From Takifugu bimaculatus (Eukaryota > Chordata > Actinopteri > Tetraodontiformes > Tetraodontidae): a stretch of DNA of 64,000 nucleotides. Each line of letters opens with the position of its first letter. Positions within the stretch are counted from its first letter, which is position 1. The notes beneath the pieces were generated by a model, which made no database searches, was not told the DNA's origin, and saw only the letters and a program-made list of their open reading frames with translations. The DNA is taken from the NCBI GenBank assembly GCA_004026145.2, contig CP034996.1, positions 8,741,891-8,805,890 on the forward strand, read 5' to 3'. Both the position numbers and the translations under genes were made by a program. Below, piece after piece: positions 7,717 to 15,944 of this stretch.

Positions 7717-10008
7717 CTAATACCCGAAAGGCAGAGTTGTTCCGTCAGCAAAGAGTCGTCTTTTGTCATACACCACCCTAAATTTTTTATCAAATGACAC
7801 ATTTCTCAATGCAAAACCCTTTTTATCACGTCTGATGCTGTGTTGACGGATCTCGATCGTGTTTCCCTCTTGTTTATTACTCAGGTAACCCTCCACCAGC
7901 TCTCTGACACTGTCAAAGCTCACTTTTGTGCGGTAACACGGGGAATAAAAGACCTCGAGGAGGATACACAGTGGCTCTGATGAAGCCGTAGTAGCTGCGT
8001 GGGTCCTCGAAATCTTTGTAGATGATCACGGGGTGACCAAAGGGGTAAGAGCAAGTACTGTTGACAAACGGGTACAGTGAGGTGACATCAGGGAATCTAT
8101 GAATTTGAGACCATAATGGGATTCCTCAAAACTGAGGATTTTACTCCCGTTCATCAGAATCTGTTGTGGCGTCACATCCAGTTCCAACATACCTTTTAAC
8201 ACCAGATAACTGTCAAACCCCTTGGCATTATGGGCTATAAAGATGTTCTGTTTGTATCGTGGCTTCCTGAAATGCAAAATAAACATTTTAGCACAGTCAA
8301 GACCATAAAACGCCTTCTCTTCACCTTTGGATGTTTTTGTATGCACTAAAAAAGGAACATGCTCTCCATTTTGACCCACAAATGTTTCAAAATCATAAAA
8401 AACCAAATCAGGATGTGAGATGTCTGGTTGGAGGGTAGGAATGTAACAACTATGAACGACTTTAGAGTCGCTCTGCAGTTTTTCACCACAGATTTTACAT
8501 TTTTTCACCGCACAGCGATGCTTTGCATCGTCTATCAACAAATTGACACTGTAGTATAGTTCGCATCGTGCACATTTTTTGATTCGGTCGCAGAGGCTGG
8601 ACTTTCTGCTTGAACCGACCAATTTGTGTCTGGTGAAACAAGAGGGTGAGCGACACGTTCTGTTACAGTCAGAGCAAACCACTGTGTTGAACCCTTCTGT
8701 GGGGCAGGCAGGATCGTTGCACACTGCGCAGTAACCTTTACAAAAGTGGGTATAGGGGTGCTTAAAAGTCTTGTAACAATAATTACAGACTGACGACCCC
8801 AGGAAGGCTTTGAGATTTTTTATCCCATAATAGTGATTTTGTAGTAAAAAGAGAAACAACTGATTGGAACGATCAGAGAATTTTGTCTCATAATGTGAGA
8901 GGGGTTTACTGTGGCATGTTCTGTAAAACACAACAATTTTACGCCCCAGAATATTTTCAATATTTTCAAATTTACCAATGTCACTGAAAGTGACGGGGGT
9001 CTCATCATTTAAACCAGCCTGATGCTGCAACTTCCTCGCAATATCAAGGCATTCTCTTTCAGTAAGTTTCGGGTAGATAACGTGAGCTAGACTGATGGCG
9101 AAGCAAAGCTGGTTGTCTCTGTTGTCTACGATAAATAAGTGACGTCTTTTTTTGTCAATGATTTCACAGTCTAGAGTTTTCTCCATCTTACGTTTGGCAC
9201 CTCCTCCTGGGTTCTGCACCACGTGAAGGATGAATTCTATATTCTCATCCGATGAAATGATACCGTTTGACTGCACAATCCGATCTAGCATTCCATTAAA
9301 AGCCGGTAGAATATTTTCACCTTGTTCATCCACAGCAACTGTAACATGATTGTGTACGTTTTCACCCACCACCTCCAACTGTATTAAATCATTGCGACTA
9401 CTATGTCGTCTGGCAACATCCACCAATTCGCTGATAACCCCTGTTACATCTCGATAGAATGTTGCAATGTCAGGCACATTTCCCCGAGTGGGAATGTTAA
9501 AGGAGCGTCTTGTTCTCCATGTGTTAAAATCATTAAAAAACCTCTCACCCCGCTCAGGAGAGAGATCGGATGGATTTTCTCCTAGCCCTCCTCCCCCTTG
9601 CTGAGGAGAAAGATGGGGTGATGGTCTGCTCTCTGATTGTGTCTCTGCTGAATCCGTCTCTGATCTGATTGTTACCGCGTGTAAGACATGATCACTTTGC
9701 GTGTGGAGAGCTGATGAAGGAGAATGATTTTCAAACTCTACTGCATTAACTGCATTAAGGTTTTCGAGGGCATCATTTATGAGTTGTAAGGTGTCAAGTT
9801 CTAGGACGTTTTCATTTTGTTCTGTAAATTGTAAATTTATTGGAATGGAGATTGGAATTTCACTTAATTGATCAACAGCTATTTGTAAAGCATTCGGTAC
9901 TTGATTAAAATATTCAACATTGAAATCCTCATCACTTAATTGATCAACAGCTATTTGTAAAGCATTCGGTACTTGATTAAAATATTCAACATTGAAATCC
10001 TCATCCAT
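7717..10008 (-). pseudogene. POLB: Protein-primed family B DNA polymerase, two internal deletions
   Basis: The 660-codon ORF starting at 10,008 has a long N-terminal extension (a possible OTU-like region with DNRDNQLCFAISLAHV), Cys-rich zinc-finger-like repeats, then the exonuclease domain with DFE at residues 539-541 and a GFDSYL motif near 600. It leaves frame right after KFIDS (about 8,090). In another frame, palm motif A (DVTSLYP, 8,069-8,089) and about 50 further residues follow, so exonuclease motif III and the TPR1 region are missing. A second junction near 7,922 joins this to the polymerase C-terminus (FDSVRELV to TLPFGY, 7,717-7,923) in a third register. Motifs B and C are absent, so no polymerase activity is possible. 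Confidence 0.92.
9861..10004 (-). repeat. Perfect 72-bp tandem duplication at the PolB N-terminus
   Basis: Units 9,861-9,932 and 9,933-10,004 are identical and in frame, giving two copies of a 24-residue stretch (DEDFNVEYFNQVPNALQIAV and four more residues). The duplication immediately follows the PolB ATG. Confidence 0.95.
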
Positions 10009-10010
10009 AT

Positions 10011-10042
10011 CTTAAACAAAAGACAGAAAAAGGAAAAAAAAT
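10011..10042 (-). other. Putative splice acceptor before the PolB start
   Basis: On the minus strand a pyrimidine-rich run (TTTTTTTTCCTTTTTCTG) leads to TTTAAG and then AT-ATG, so a 3' splice site at 10,012/10,011 would place the PolB exon at 10,010 in phase 1. This matches the phase of all introns in the gene upstream. The Tigger insertion lies 31 bp further upstream, inside what would be the intron. Confidence 0.45.
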
Positions 10043-10044
10043 TA

Positions 10045-11430
10045 CCGTATTTTCACAACCATAAGGCGCGCCGTATTATAGGGCGCACCTTCAATTAACA
10101 GCCTATTTTAGAAATATTTTCATACACAGGGCGCACCGTGTTATAAGGCGCATAGCATAGAAACTGCGTAGTGCCTGTGGTTTCATGACGCATTCACTAG
10201 ATCGAGCTGCGCTAAAAGGAATGTCAATAAAACAGCCAGATAAGTCAGTCAAACTTTATTAATAGAATACAAACCGTCGTTCTCACAACTCTATTCACTC
10301 CCAAAACGAATAAACAGCTGTTTTATTATTTTTCCCGAGTGACGTAGTGTTTTCGCGTAACACAGTTCGTTTAATAACAGCGAGTTATAACAGGCAGTGC
10401 AACATTTTTATCACAAGTGGATAGTGGAGTTTAATAAATCTTCGATTTAGTGCAACATTTTTATCACGTAGTACCGTTGCAGTAAATCAAACGTTAATGC
10501 AAACACAATATACGGTAACTCGAACGCTCGAAGTAGTGCAAAGCAATAGCAATATAACAATAGCAATATAACAACGTTGTTCAAACGGTAATTTCCATAT
10601 TCACAGTATGACCAGCCTTGTTAAGTTGTAAACACACAAAAGAAACACGTAAAGATCACTTTATCAGTTCATTCCTCATCCAGGAATCCCTCGAATTCTT
10701 CTTCTTCGGTGTCCGAATTGAACAGTTGTGCGAATACGGCGTCCAACATGGCCGGCTCCGTCTCGTCAAAGTCGTCATCAGGGTCGGTGTCGCTGGTGTT
10801 GTCTGGCATTTCAGTGACAATCCCTGCCTTCCCGAAAGCTCGGACCACGGTCGATGCCCAGGCATTTACGATCCACTGGCAGATAGTGACGTATGACGCT
10901 CGGCGCCGTCTCCCCGTCTTGGTGAACGTGTGTTCGCCGTTCGTCATCCACCGCTCCCACGCAGTTCGCAGTCTAGTTTTGAATGCCCCGTTGACACCAA
11001 TATCTAGCGGCTGGAGTTCCTTTGTTAATCCACTTCTTGCTTTGTTTCCTCGGAAGCTCCGTTGAGTCTTCTTTACCTGGCGCAGGTCGTCTTGTTGCTT
11101 CCTCCACTTCCGCACCATTGATTCGTTCACGTTAAATTATCTTGCCGCTGCTCTATTTCCGTGTTCAACTGCGTGACTGATAGCCTTCAGTTTGAACTCT
11201 GCGTCAAAAGCGCGTCTCTTGCAAGGAGCCATTTTGGGGTCTTTACAGACAGAAATGGTTTGGGACTGAATTTACTGCTGTTACCTCGGCCACGCCTACT
11301 GACTACGGTAGCCGCGATTAACCAATATTACCGTAATCCATACAAAAGGCGCTCCGGGTTAAAAGGCGCACCGTAGATTTTTTAGAAAATTCTAGGCTTT
11401 TAGGTGCGCCTTATAGTCGTGAAAATACGG
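10045..11430 (-). mobile_element. Defective pogo/Tigger-type DNA transposon
   Basis: Terminal inverted repeats (CCGTATTTTCACAACCATAA on the left, CCGTATTTTCACGACTATAA inverted on the right, about 25 of 28 positions equal) are flanked by TA duplications at 10,043-10,044 and 11,431-11,432. Extra subterminal copies of GGCGCACC occur at both ends. The element is 1,386 bp and carries only a shortened, broken transposase. Removing it leaves a short uninterrupted pyrimidine-rich intron-like junction before PolB. Confidence 0.92.
10669..11232 (-). pseudogene. Tigger transposase remnant (HTH plus DDE_1 C-terminus)
   Basis: Translation from the ATG at 11,232 gives a pogo-type N-terminal helix-turn-helix, but codon 32 is a stop (TAA at 11,139-11,137). 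Downstream the frame continues with VRKWRKQQDDLRQ and then jumps into the end of the DDE_1 domain (LTKELQPLDIGVN, including the third acidic catalytic residue) and an acidic C-terminus. The central catalytic core is deleted. The copy is non-autonomous. Confidence 0.88.
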
Positions 11431-11432
11431 TA

Positions 11433-11707
11433 CAGCTTTTTCAACACTGTTTTAGTACACCTTTGGTTACAATTGGAGGAAACAATATACCGTATGACAT
11501 TATTGAAAATCTCCAGCACTACCATGTCTTGGGGGTGTTGGGAATGAATGTAGCAGCCTGTATCCTCCTCCACCCTGTCAAAGAGCGGTTCAGGAACGCT
11601 CTCGTGGTGCTCGTGCTGTTGTTGGGAATGAATGTATCCGACTGTATCCCCCTCCACCCTGTTGAAGGACGGTTCAGGAACGCTCTCGTTTAATCTCAAC
11701 CCTGAAT
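11433..11707 (-). CDS. Putative alternative exon with an internal 25-residue repeat
   Basis: The frame is open from a good splice acceptor (CATCTAATTACAG) that would start the exon at 11,707 in phase 1, the same phase as the exon-4 donor at 12,142. It encodes two diverged copies of a segment with ESVPEP, RVE and YIHSQ (DNA repeats at about 11,545-11,615 and 11,618-11,690). There is no ATG in a suitable place, which supports an internal or terminal exon. The open frame runs into the Tigger inverted repeat, so the natural 3' end is lost. The strongest donors here (AAAG before GTGTAC, ACG before GTATAT) are phase 2 and do not continue the PolB frame. Confidence 0.4.
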
Positions 11708-11763
11708 CTGTAATTAGATGAGAGATGAGTTATTATTTTTTTATATATTATTATTATTATTAG

Positions 11764-12807
11764 TCAAGAAGATATAGTATAAAATATACCATCAAACAAT
11801 CTCCTGACAATGTTAGACTTGTGTCTCTGGTTCCTACGTCTCCTTATCGGCCTCGCAGGTTCGAAAGGATCTGGTGAAAGGGAGGGTCGAGCTGCCGTGG
11901 GTGCTGCTGTAAGTACAGGGGTCAGAGTGGTACACGCTTGCCGTATTCTACGTCTCCTCGCAGGGGCAGAAGGTTCACGGGAGGGTGGAAAGGCCGTGGG
12001 AGTCACAGTGCTCAGAGAGGCGCACGTTTGAAGGTTCTGTTTTGATGGTTCTGTTTAGACAGAGGGGAAAATCGTTAAAATACAAATCATCAAAACGGTA
12101 CATATTTTGTATATACTTCTAATCACAGATAAATATATTACCTTGTACAGTCGACTTCGGTCCTCCTGGCTGTCTCACACGTCTTCTGGAGAGTTTGTTC
12201 GTCTGCTTACTTGAGTCAGTCCCATGTTGAAGTGCCGAGGTTTCCCTCTCAATCTCAATTTCACCAATTTCAGTTACACAGCAATTTGTCCCCTGCACGG
12301 GGAGTGGGGTTTCAGAACACAGCAATGCTTTTACTGCTTTTTCAGTTTCTTGGTTGTCTTCGGATACCAATCTTTCAGCCCTGGCTAACAGATCTGAAAA
12401 ATGTATCATAAAAAGTTATATTTCAGCAATCTATGAACAACTGAGCTGTTCATAAAAAACAAAACAAAACAAAAAAAAAAACTGAGTTAATCATTTAAAA
12501 GAAACTATACCAACGTCTGTTTGCGTGAGGGTTATTCCTTCAAACTCATCGGCGCTGACTTTAAAGATACAGAAAATTACACTTAAAAATCTAGAATAAA
12601 AATAGAACAACTTTCAGGTTAAAAAGATCACGGATTGCTTACCAGGATAAATTGGCATATGGTGAACCTCTACTGTAACTTCTAAAACACAGTTATTCGT
12701 AAATAGTAGTTAATCATTAATAGTTCATTCATTAATAGTTTTCTAAAACTATTTAGAAAACTACAGAGAAAAAGTTTGGGAAGAATTTGAGGCTTACCGG
12801 TAGTCAT
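11764..12807 (-). CDS. Five-exon spliced accessory gene, 211 aa, unknown function
   Basis: Exons on the minus strand: 12,807-12,798 (ATG and three more codons in part), 12,691-12,653, 12,558-12,511, 12,393-12,142 and 12,050-11,764. Every intron is GT-AG, 91-117 bp long and phase 1; internal exons are 39, 48 and 252 nt, all multiples of three. Total coding length is 636 nt including the stop. Donors (GTAAGC twice, GTATAG, GTAATA) and acceptors (TTTTTCAG, CTAAACAG) are good; the exon-3 acceptor (TTTAAAG) is weaker. The product has an acidic first half with LLARAERLVSEDNQ and a Pro/Ala/Arg-rich end with two RRRR-type clusters, so it may be nuclear. I recognise no family. Confidence 0.6.
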
Positions 12808-12901
12808 CTTTGCAGCTATCTTTGTTTGTTACACGCGCTCGCAGACGGTGAAGCTTCCGATGAAGTTCTGGAGGACTGAGCTAATGACTGTGAGATGATC
12901 A

Positions 12902-12966
12902 TGTATATATTCGCTTTACAATGCTTGGCGAGAAGGAAAAAAAAAAAAGAAAAGTTGATTGGCGCC
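12902..12966 (-). promoter_or_regulatory. Candidate promoter: TATA box with CCAAT and E2F-like site
   Basis: Read on the minus strand, GGCGCCAAT (12,958-12,966) combines a CCAAT box with an E2F-like TTGGCGCC palindrome, and AATATATACA (about 12,902-12,912) makes a TATA box 45 bp downstream. A start site about 30 bp further on (near 12,875) would leave a 65-70 nt leader before the ATG at 12,807. E2F and NF-Y sites are typical of S-phase promoters and of small DNA virus early promoters. Confidence 0.5.
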
Positions 12967-13240
12967 GAAAAGTCTGATATTGACGATTGCCCCGGTGGAC
13001 CAACTGGTCCCATGGGGATACATCCCTACACGGGAACTCTACCAAACAACAGGTTCAGGCGATATAACTCATGTTAAGAATGTTTTTCTCCAGAAGGGCC
13101 TCCAGGTCTCCAGGGGATTTAAGCTTCTTCAGTTACACACCTCGGACACCGGAAGACAACGTAGGCCCCTAAATTTCTTACTTGAGGCCACCAACTCTTT
13201 TCTCTTTTCTTCTGAACCACAGTGTTAGGGTTCTAACAGT

Positions 13241-13678
13241 CTAACTTTCTCCAATAGTTTTCTCTTCTCTAGTTTTCACAACTGTTTCACAAAATGTTTG
13301 TTCTGTGGAAGGTTTCTGTTCTGTGTTGTTTCTTTCTTCACAGCCTTCTTCAGTCACACACACCATTCTCGGTTTGATCAGTTTCAACACACCCCAGTCA
13401 TTGGAAGACATCGTAGCCGACAACATAGGGCCCTCACTGGAAGATTCTTCCCGCTGATAGAGAATCAGCTCCCCCGTCTTGTAACGGAACACATACCCAA
13501 AACTCCCTGTTTGACTATAAGGCTCCAAAGACCATTCTTGCTGCAAAGACTCAGAAGGTGACGCCTGAGAACGCTGTACAAACACCGTGGATTTTTCAAC
13601 TACTTTTCCACACAATTCTCTTATAACGGTCACAGCCGTCTCACCAATCACGGATGTAGAACTACTCATGTTGTCCAC
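13241..13678 (-). CDS. Unknown accessory protein, 145 aa
   Basis: A single intact ORF with ATG start, 90 bp downstream of a GC-rich promoter-like region on the minus strand. The N-terminus is Ser-rich, the middle (about residues 48-80) looks like beta strands (GSFGYVFRYKTGELILYQRE), and the C-terminus is acidic with several Cys. I find no catalytic motif and no family. Its position beside the spliced gene, and reading in the same direction, suggests an accessory or early gene of the element rather than host DNA. Confidence 0.5.
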   Translation of the reverse strand: MDNMSSSTSVIGETAVTVIRELCGKVVEKSTVFVQRSQASPSESLQQEWSLEPYSQTGSFGYVFRYKTGELILYQREESSSEGPMLSATMSSNDWGVLKLIKPRMVCVTEEGCEERNNTEQKPSTEQTFCETVVKTREEKTIGES

Positions 13679-13706
13679 GGATGGCTATGCCAGGACTATG
13701 GCAAAA

Positions 13707-13872
13707 CTGTTTTGTAACTGTTTTGTAACTGTTGCCCTTATTAAAAACAGGCGAGCAAGCGAGAAAGGCGGCGGGGGGGGGGCGGGTGGGGGATCCACCC
13801 TCCTCCCTTTTTAAAAAAAAGGCGGGAGGGAGAAAGGCGGGAATGGGGGGGGGGGACAGATGTGGGCGGGTT
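13707..13872 (-). promoter_or_regulatory. GC-box promoter region for minus-strand transcription
   Basis: Five GGCGGG boxes lie between 13,767 and 13,872, interrupted by a T5A8 run. Closer to the 145-aa ORF is a TTTTTAATAA TATA-like element (13,738-13,747) and a repeat of an 11-bp unit CTGTTTTGTAA (13,707-13,734). The arrangement resembles an Sp1-driven viral early promoter. Confidence 0.5.
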
Positions 13873-13879
13873 CAGGGAA

Positions 13880-15210
13880 AGGTCAACCTGTCACTTTGAC
13901 AAGAAGTGACCCATTTCTCTCTCTCTCCTAAAAGCTCTAATGTTTTAAGACCATAAACTTACATTCCCTTTGGCTGTGTGTGTGAGACAAAGACGACAAG
14001 ATGTCCACAGCTCTAATGTGCTTATGTAACTCACATTTGCATCCTTTGCTTATTCTGAACTTAACAGCAGGCAGCATCTAAAATTCAGAGTACTCAAGTG
14101 TTCTAATGACAGCGACACACGAGAGAAGGTTTTTGCAGCATGATATGTTCAATACTTCTTCAACTCAATAAATAAGTGACACAGCTGGAGATTCTCTACA
14201 GCTGAGTATGATTGTGAAACGAGGGTGACGGCCAGGCCCACTGAAGAATAAGAGAATAAAAAGGAGAAGAGGAAGGGCTGGAGAAAAGGAGGAGCAGGAG
14301 GTGGATAAAGAAAAATAGTAGGAGGATGAAAAGAAAGGAAGCAAAAGATAGAAAGAGGATGGTAGGCAAACAAGAGCAGGTAGACAAAGAGGACAAGCGA
14401 CAGTATATAGGAGGAAGTCAATAACTAGGACAAAAGAGGGTGAAGAAGAGTAAAAGGAAAAAAGTAGTAAGAGTAAAGAGAAAAGGTAGCAAAGGAATGA
14501 AGGATGAAAAGAGGAAGAGGTCGAAGTGGAGAAAAAGTTAGAGGTTGACTAGAAAGAAAAGGATGAAGAAAATTGATGAAGAGGAGGTGGATAAAGAAGA
14601 GACGAGAAAATGATAAGGTGCCTTTGTGCTCCAGTCATGAAAGAGTGAACTGCCTGGCCTAATAGTGACAGCCGTCAGCAGATTCACAGACTATTGGCTG
14701 GATTCATTTACAGTTCCATGAGGGGACCTCAGCTCAGAGTCCAACATGCTCTACTCCCTTTTTATTTCCCTCACACTGGTTTGACATCTGTCTAAATGAA
14801 GATGTCCCTGAGCCTTGTCACTTTCTCTGTCAGCCTCAGAATACTGGCAGGCCCTTTGATTCTTGGGTGTTCCACTCCCTTAAGGAACAATAAGAGAATA
14901 AAGTTTTTGGGAGAACAAACTGCAGATAATGTTGTACAGAGCTGAGACCACACCTCCAACATTCACACTACTGTACCCTCCCAATATTTAACATATGTCC
15001 AGATGTTACCAGTCAGACCGTTAAGTTTAGTTGAAACTGTATCCACGCTCAGCAGCAGAGAACCTAGGAGGATTCAGACACGCTGCTGCACCCTGCCAAG
15101 TTCTCACAATCTCATTTATATGCGGTGAACTCGTTTGTGATTAATTGAAATATGAAGTCTGTCTCCAATGAAAGGACAACACACACAACTTTTACTTTTG
15201 GCACATCTAT
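13880..15210. other. No gene seen; purine-rich tract
   Basis: No coding signal found. From about 14,230 to 14,620 the plus strand is strongly purine-rich (A and G), which produces a false hydrophobic ORF on the minus strand. The right end of the Polinton-like element may lie near the start of this stretch. Confidence 0.6.
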
Positions 15211-15214
15211 TGAA

Positions 15215-15560
15215 GAGAATTATTTTATCTTGTTAGCATCTTTTATCTTATTAGCATTTTAGACTATGTTTTTGTTTTGTTACAGTTAGTTTAGAAGTTA
15301 GGAATACTATATAATCTTTAGTAGGAATACACATAAGCAAGTCAGTTGACCCTTCTTTGACATGAATACTGCTTAGACAGTTGGAGCCAGGCAGACAGGA
15401 AATGGTAGACCCTCATCGTAAAATATGACAGCATAATTTACTGGTGATTGATAAGTTCCTGCACAGGAATAAGACCTCTGACCTGGCCATCTGAGAAGAC
15501 AATGGAGCAGGACTGCACCAACACCAAATGAGGCAGGAAGAAGAAGATGAAGTCACCCAA
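15215..15560 (+). repeat. LTR-like dispersed repeat, copy 1 of 3
   Basis: Shares blocks such as TAGAAGTTAGGAATA, GTCAGTTGACCCTTC and CTGCACCAACACCAAATGAG with 60,475-60,860 and, inverted and more diverged, with 22,950-23,285. The repeat breaks off near 15,560, where Tx1 ORF1 sequence starts. Confidence 0.7.
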
Positions 15561-15561
15561 G

Positions 15562-15867
15562 AAACCTGAGCTCGCTGAGAGCAGTGATGGAGGAGAATGT
15601 GTGTCTGATGAGAGCGAGCTCTCACACACACAGAAACCTGGAACCTTCGATGAGAGCCCATACACAGCAAAAATGATTAAGAGTTTCCTTGCGAACACAA
15701 AAAACACAAAAGGGATTAAAATTGAAAATCACTTCCCTGAGAAACAGTTATTTTACACATCAGCCAAACATCATCTTAGAAATAAAATGGAGTCAGATTT
15801 TACTGACCAAGAAGTGTTTAGATTAAGAAAACTGATTTTAAAAGTTAAAAGAGAGTTGTGCAATTGA
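15562..15867 (+). pseudogene. Tx1 ORF1 C-terminal fragment
   Basis: Only the last 100 or so residues of ORF1 remain. The segment with KMIKSFLANTKNTKGIKIEN matches the ORF1 tail preserved in the copy at 39,270-39,350. The part with the CCHC zinc knuckle, visible in that other copy, is missing because of 5' truncation. Confidence 0.75.
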
Positions 15868-15944
15868 GGTTTTGTTCAGTGTGGTGCCTTTTTAGTGTTT
15901 TAATAGCCATCCCAGATCGTAGTTTTAGACCCCTCACTTTTTTA

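Larger units (their letters stand above)
1..13880. mobile_element. Endogenous Polinton/Maverick-adintovirus-like element (left end outside window)
   Basis: The block encodes the full diagnostic set of the Polinton/adintovirus group: retroviral-type integrase, penton-like minor capsid protein, double jelly-roll major capsid protein, adenain-type cysteine protease, A32/FtsK-type packaging ATPase and a protein-primed family B DNA polymerase. Plus-strand genes to 5,916 and minus-strand genes from 5,994 converge, as is usual in these elements. The left terminus is not in the window and I could not find a matching terminal inverted repeat, so the right limit (about 13,880, just beyond GC-box promoter DNA) is a guess. 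Integrase, penton-like gene and PolB are broken, so this copy cannot replicate or integrate by itself. It is a germline fossil, not a free virus. Confidence 0.85.

Noticed and set aside
11400..11458. Donor sites AAAG/GTGTAC or ACG/GTATAT joining the repeat exon to PolB
   Set aside because: Both are phase 2 and give a stop soon after the PolB acceptor; PolB needs a phase-1 donor.
1..13880. Adenovirus or retrovirus instead of a Polinton-type element
   Set aside because: Integrase with chromodomain, protein-primed PolB, A32-type ATPase and double jelly-roll capsid together are specific to the Polinton/adintovirus group; no gag, RT or LTR is present in this block.
14149..14421. Hydrophobic minus-strand ORF resembling a membrane protein
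   Set aside because: It is a translation of a purine-rich tract; Leu/Phe/Ser bias follows from the CT-rich minus strand.
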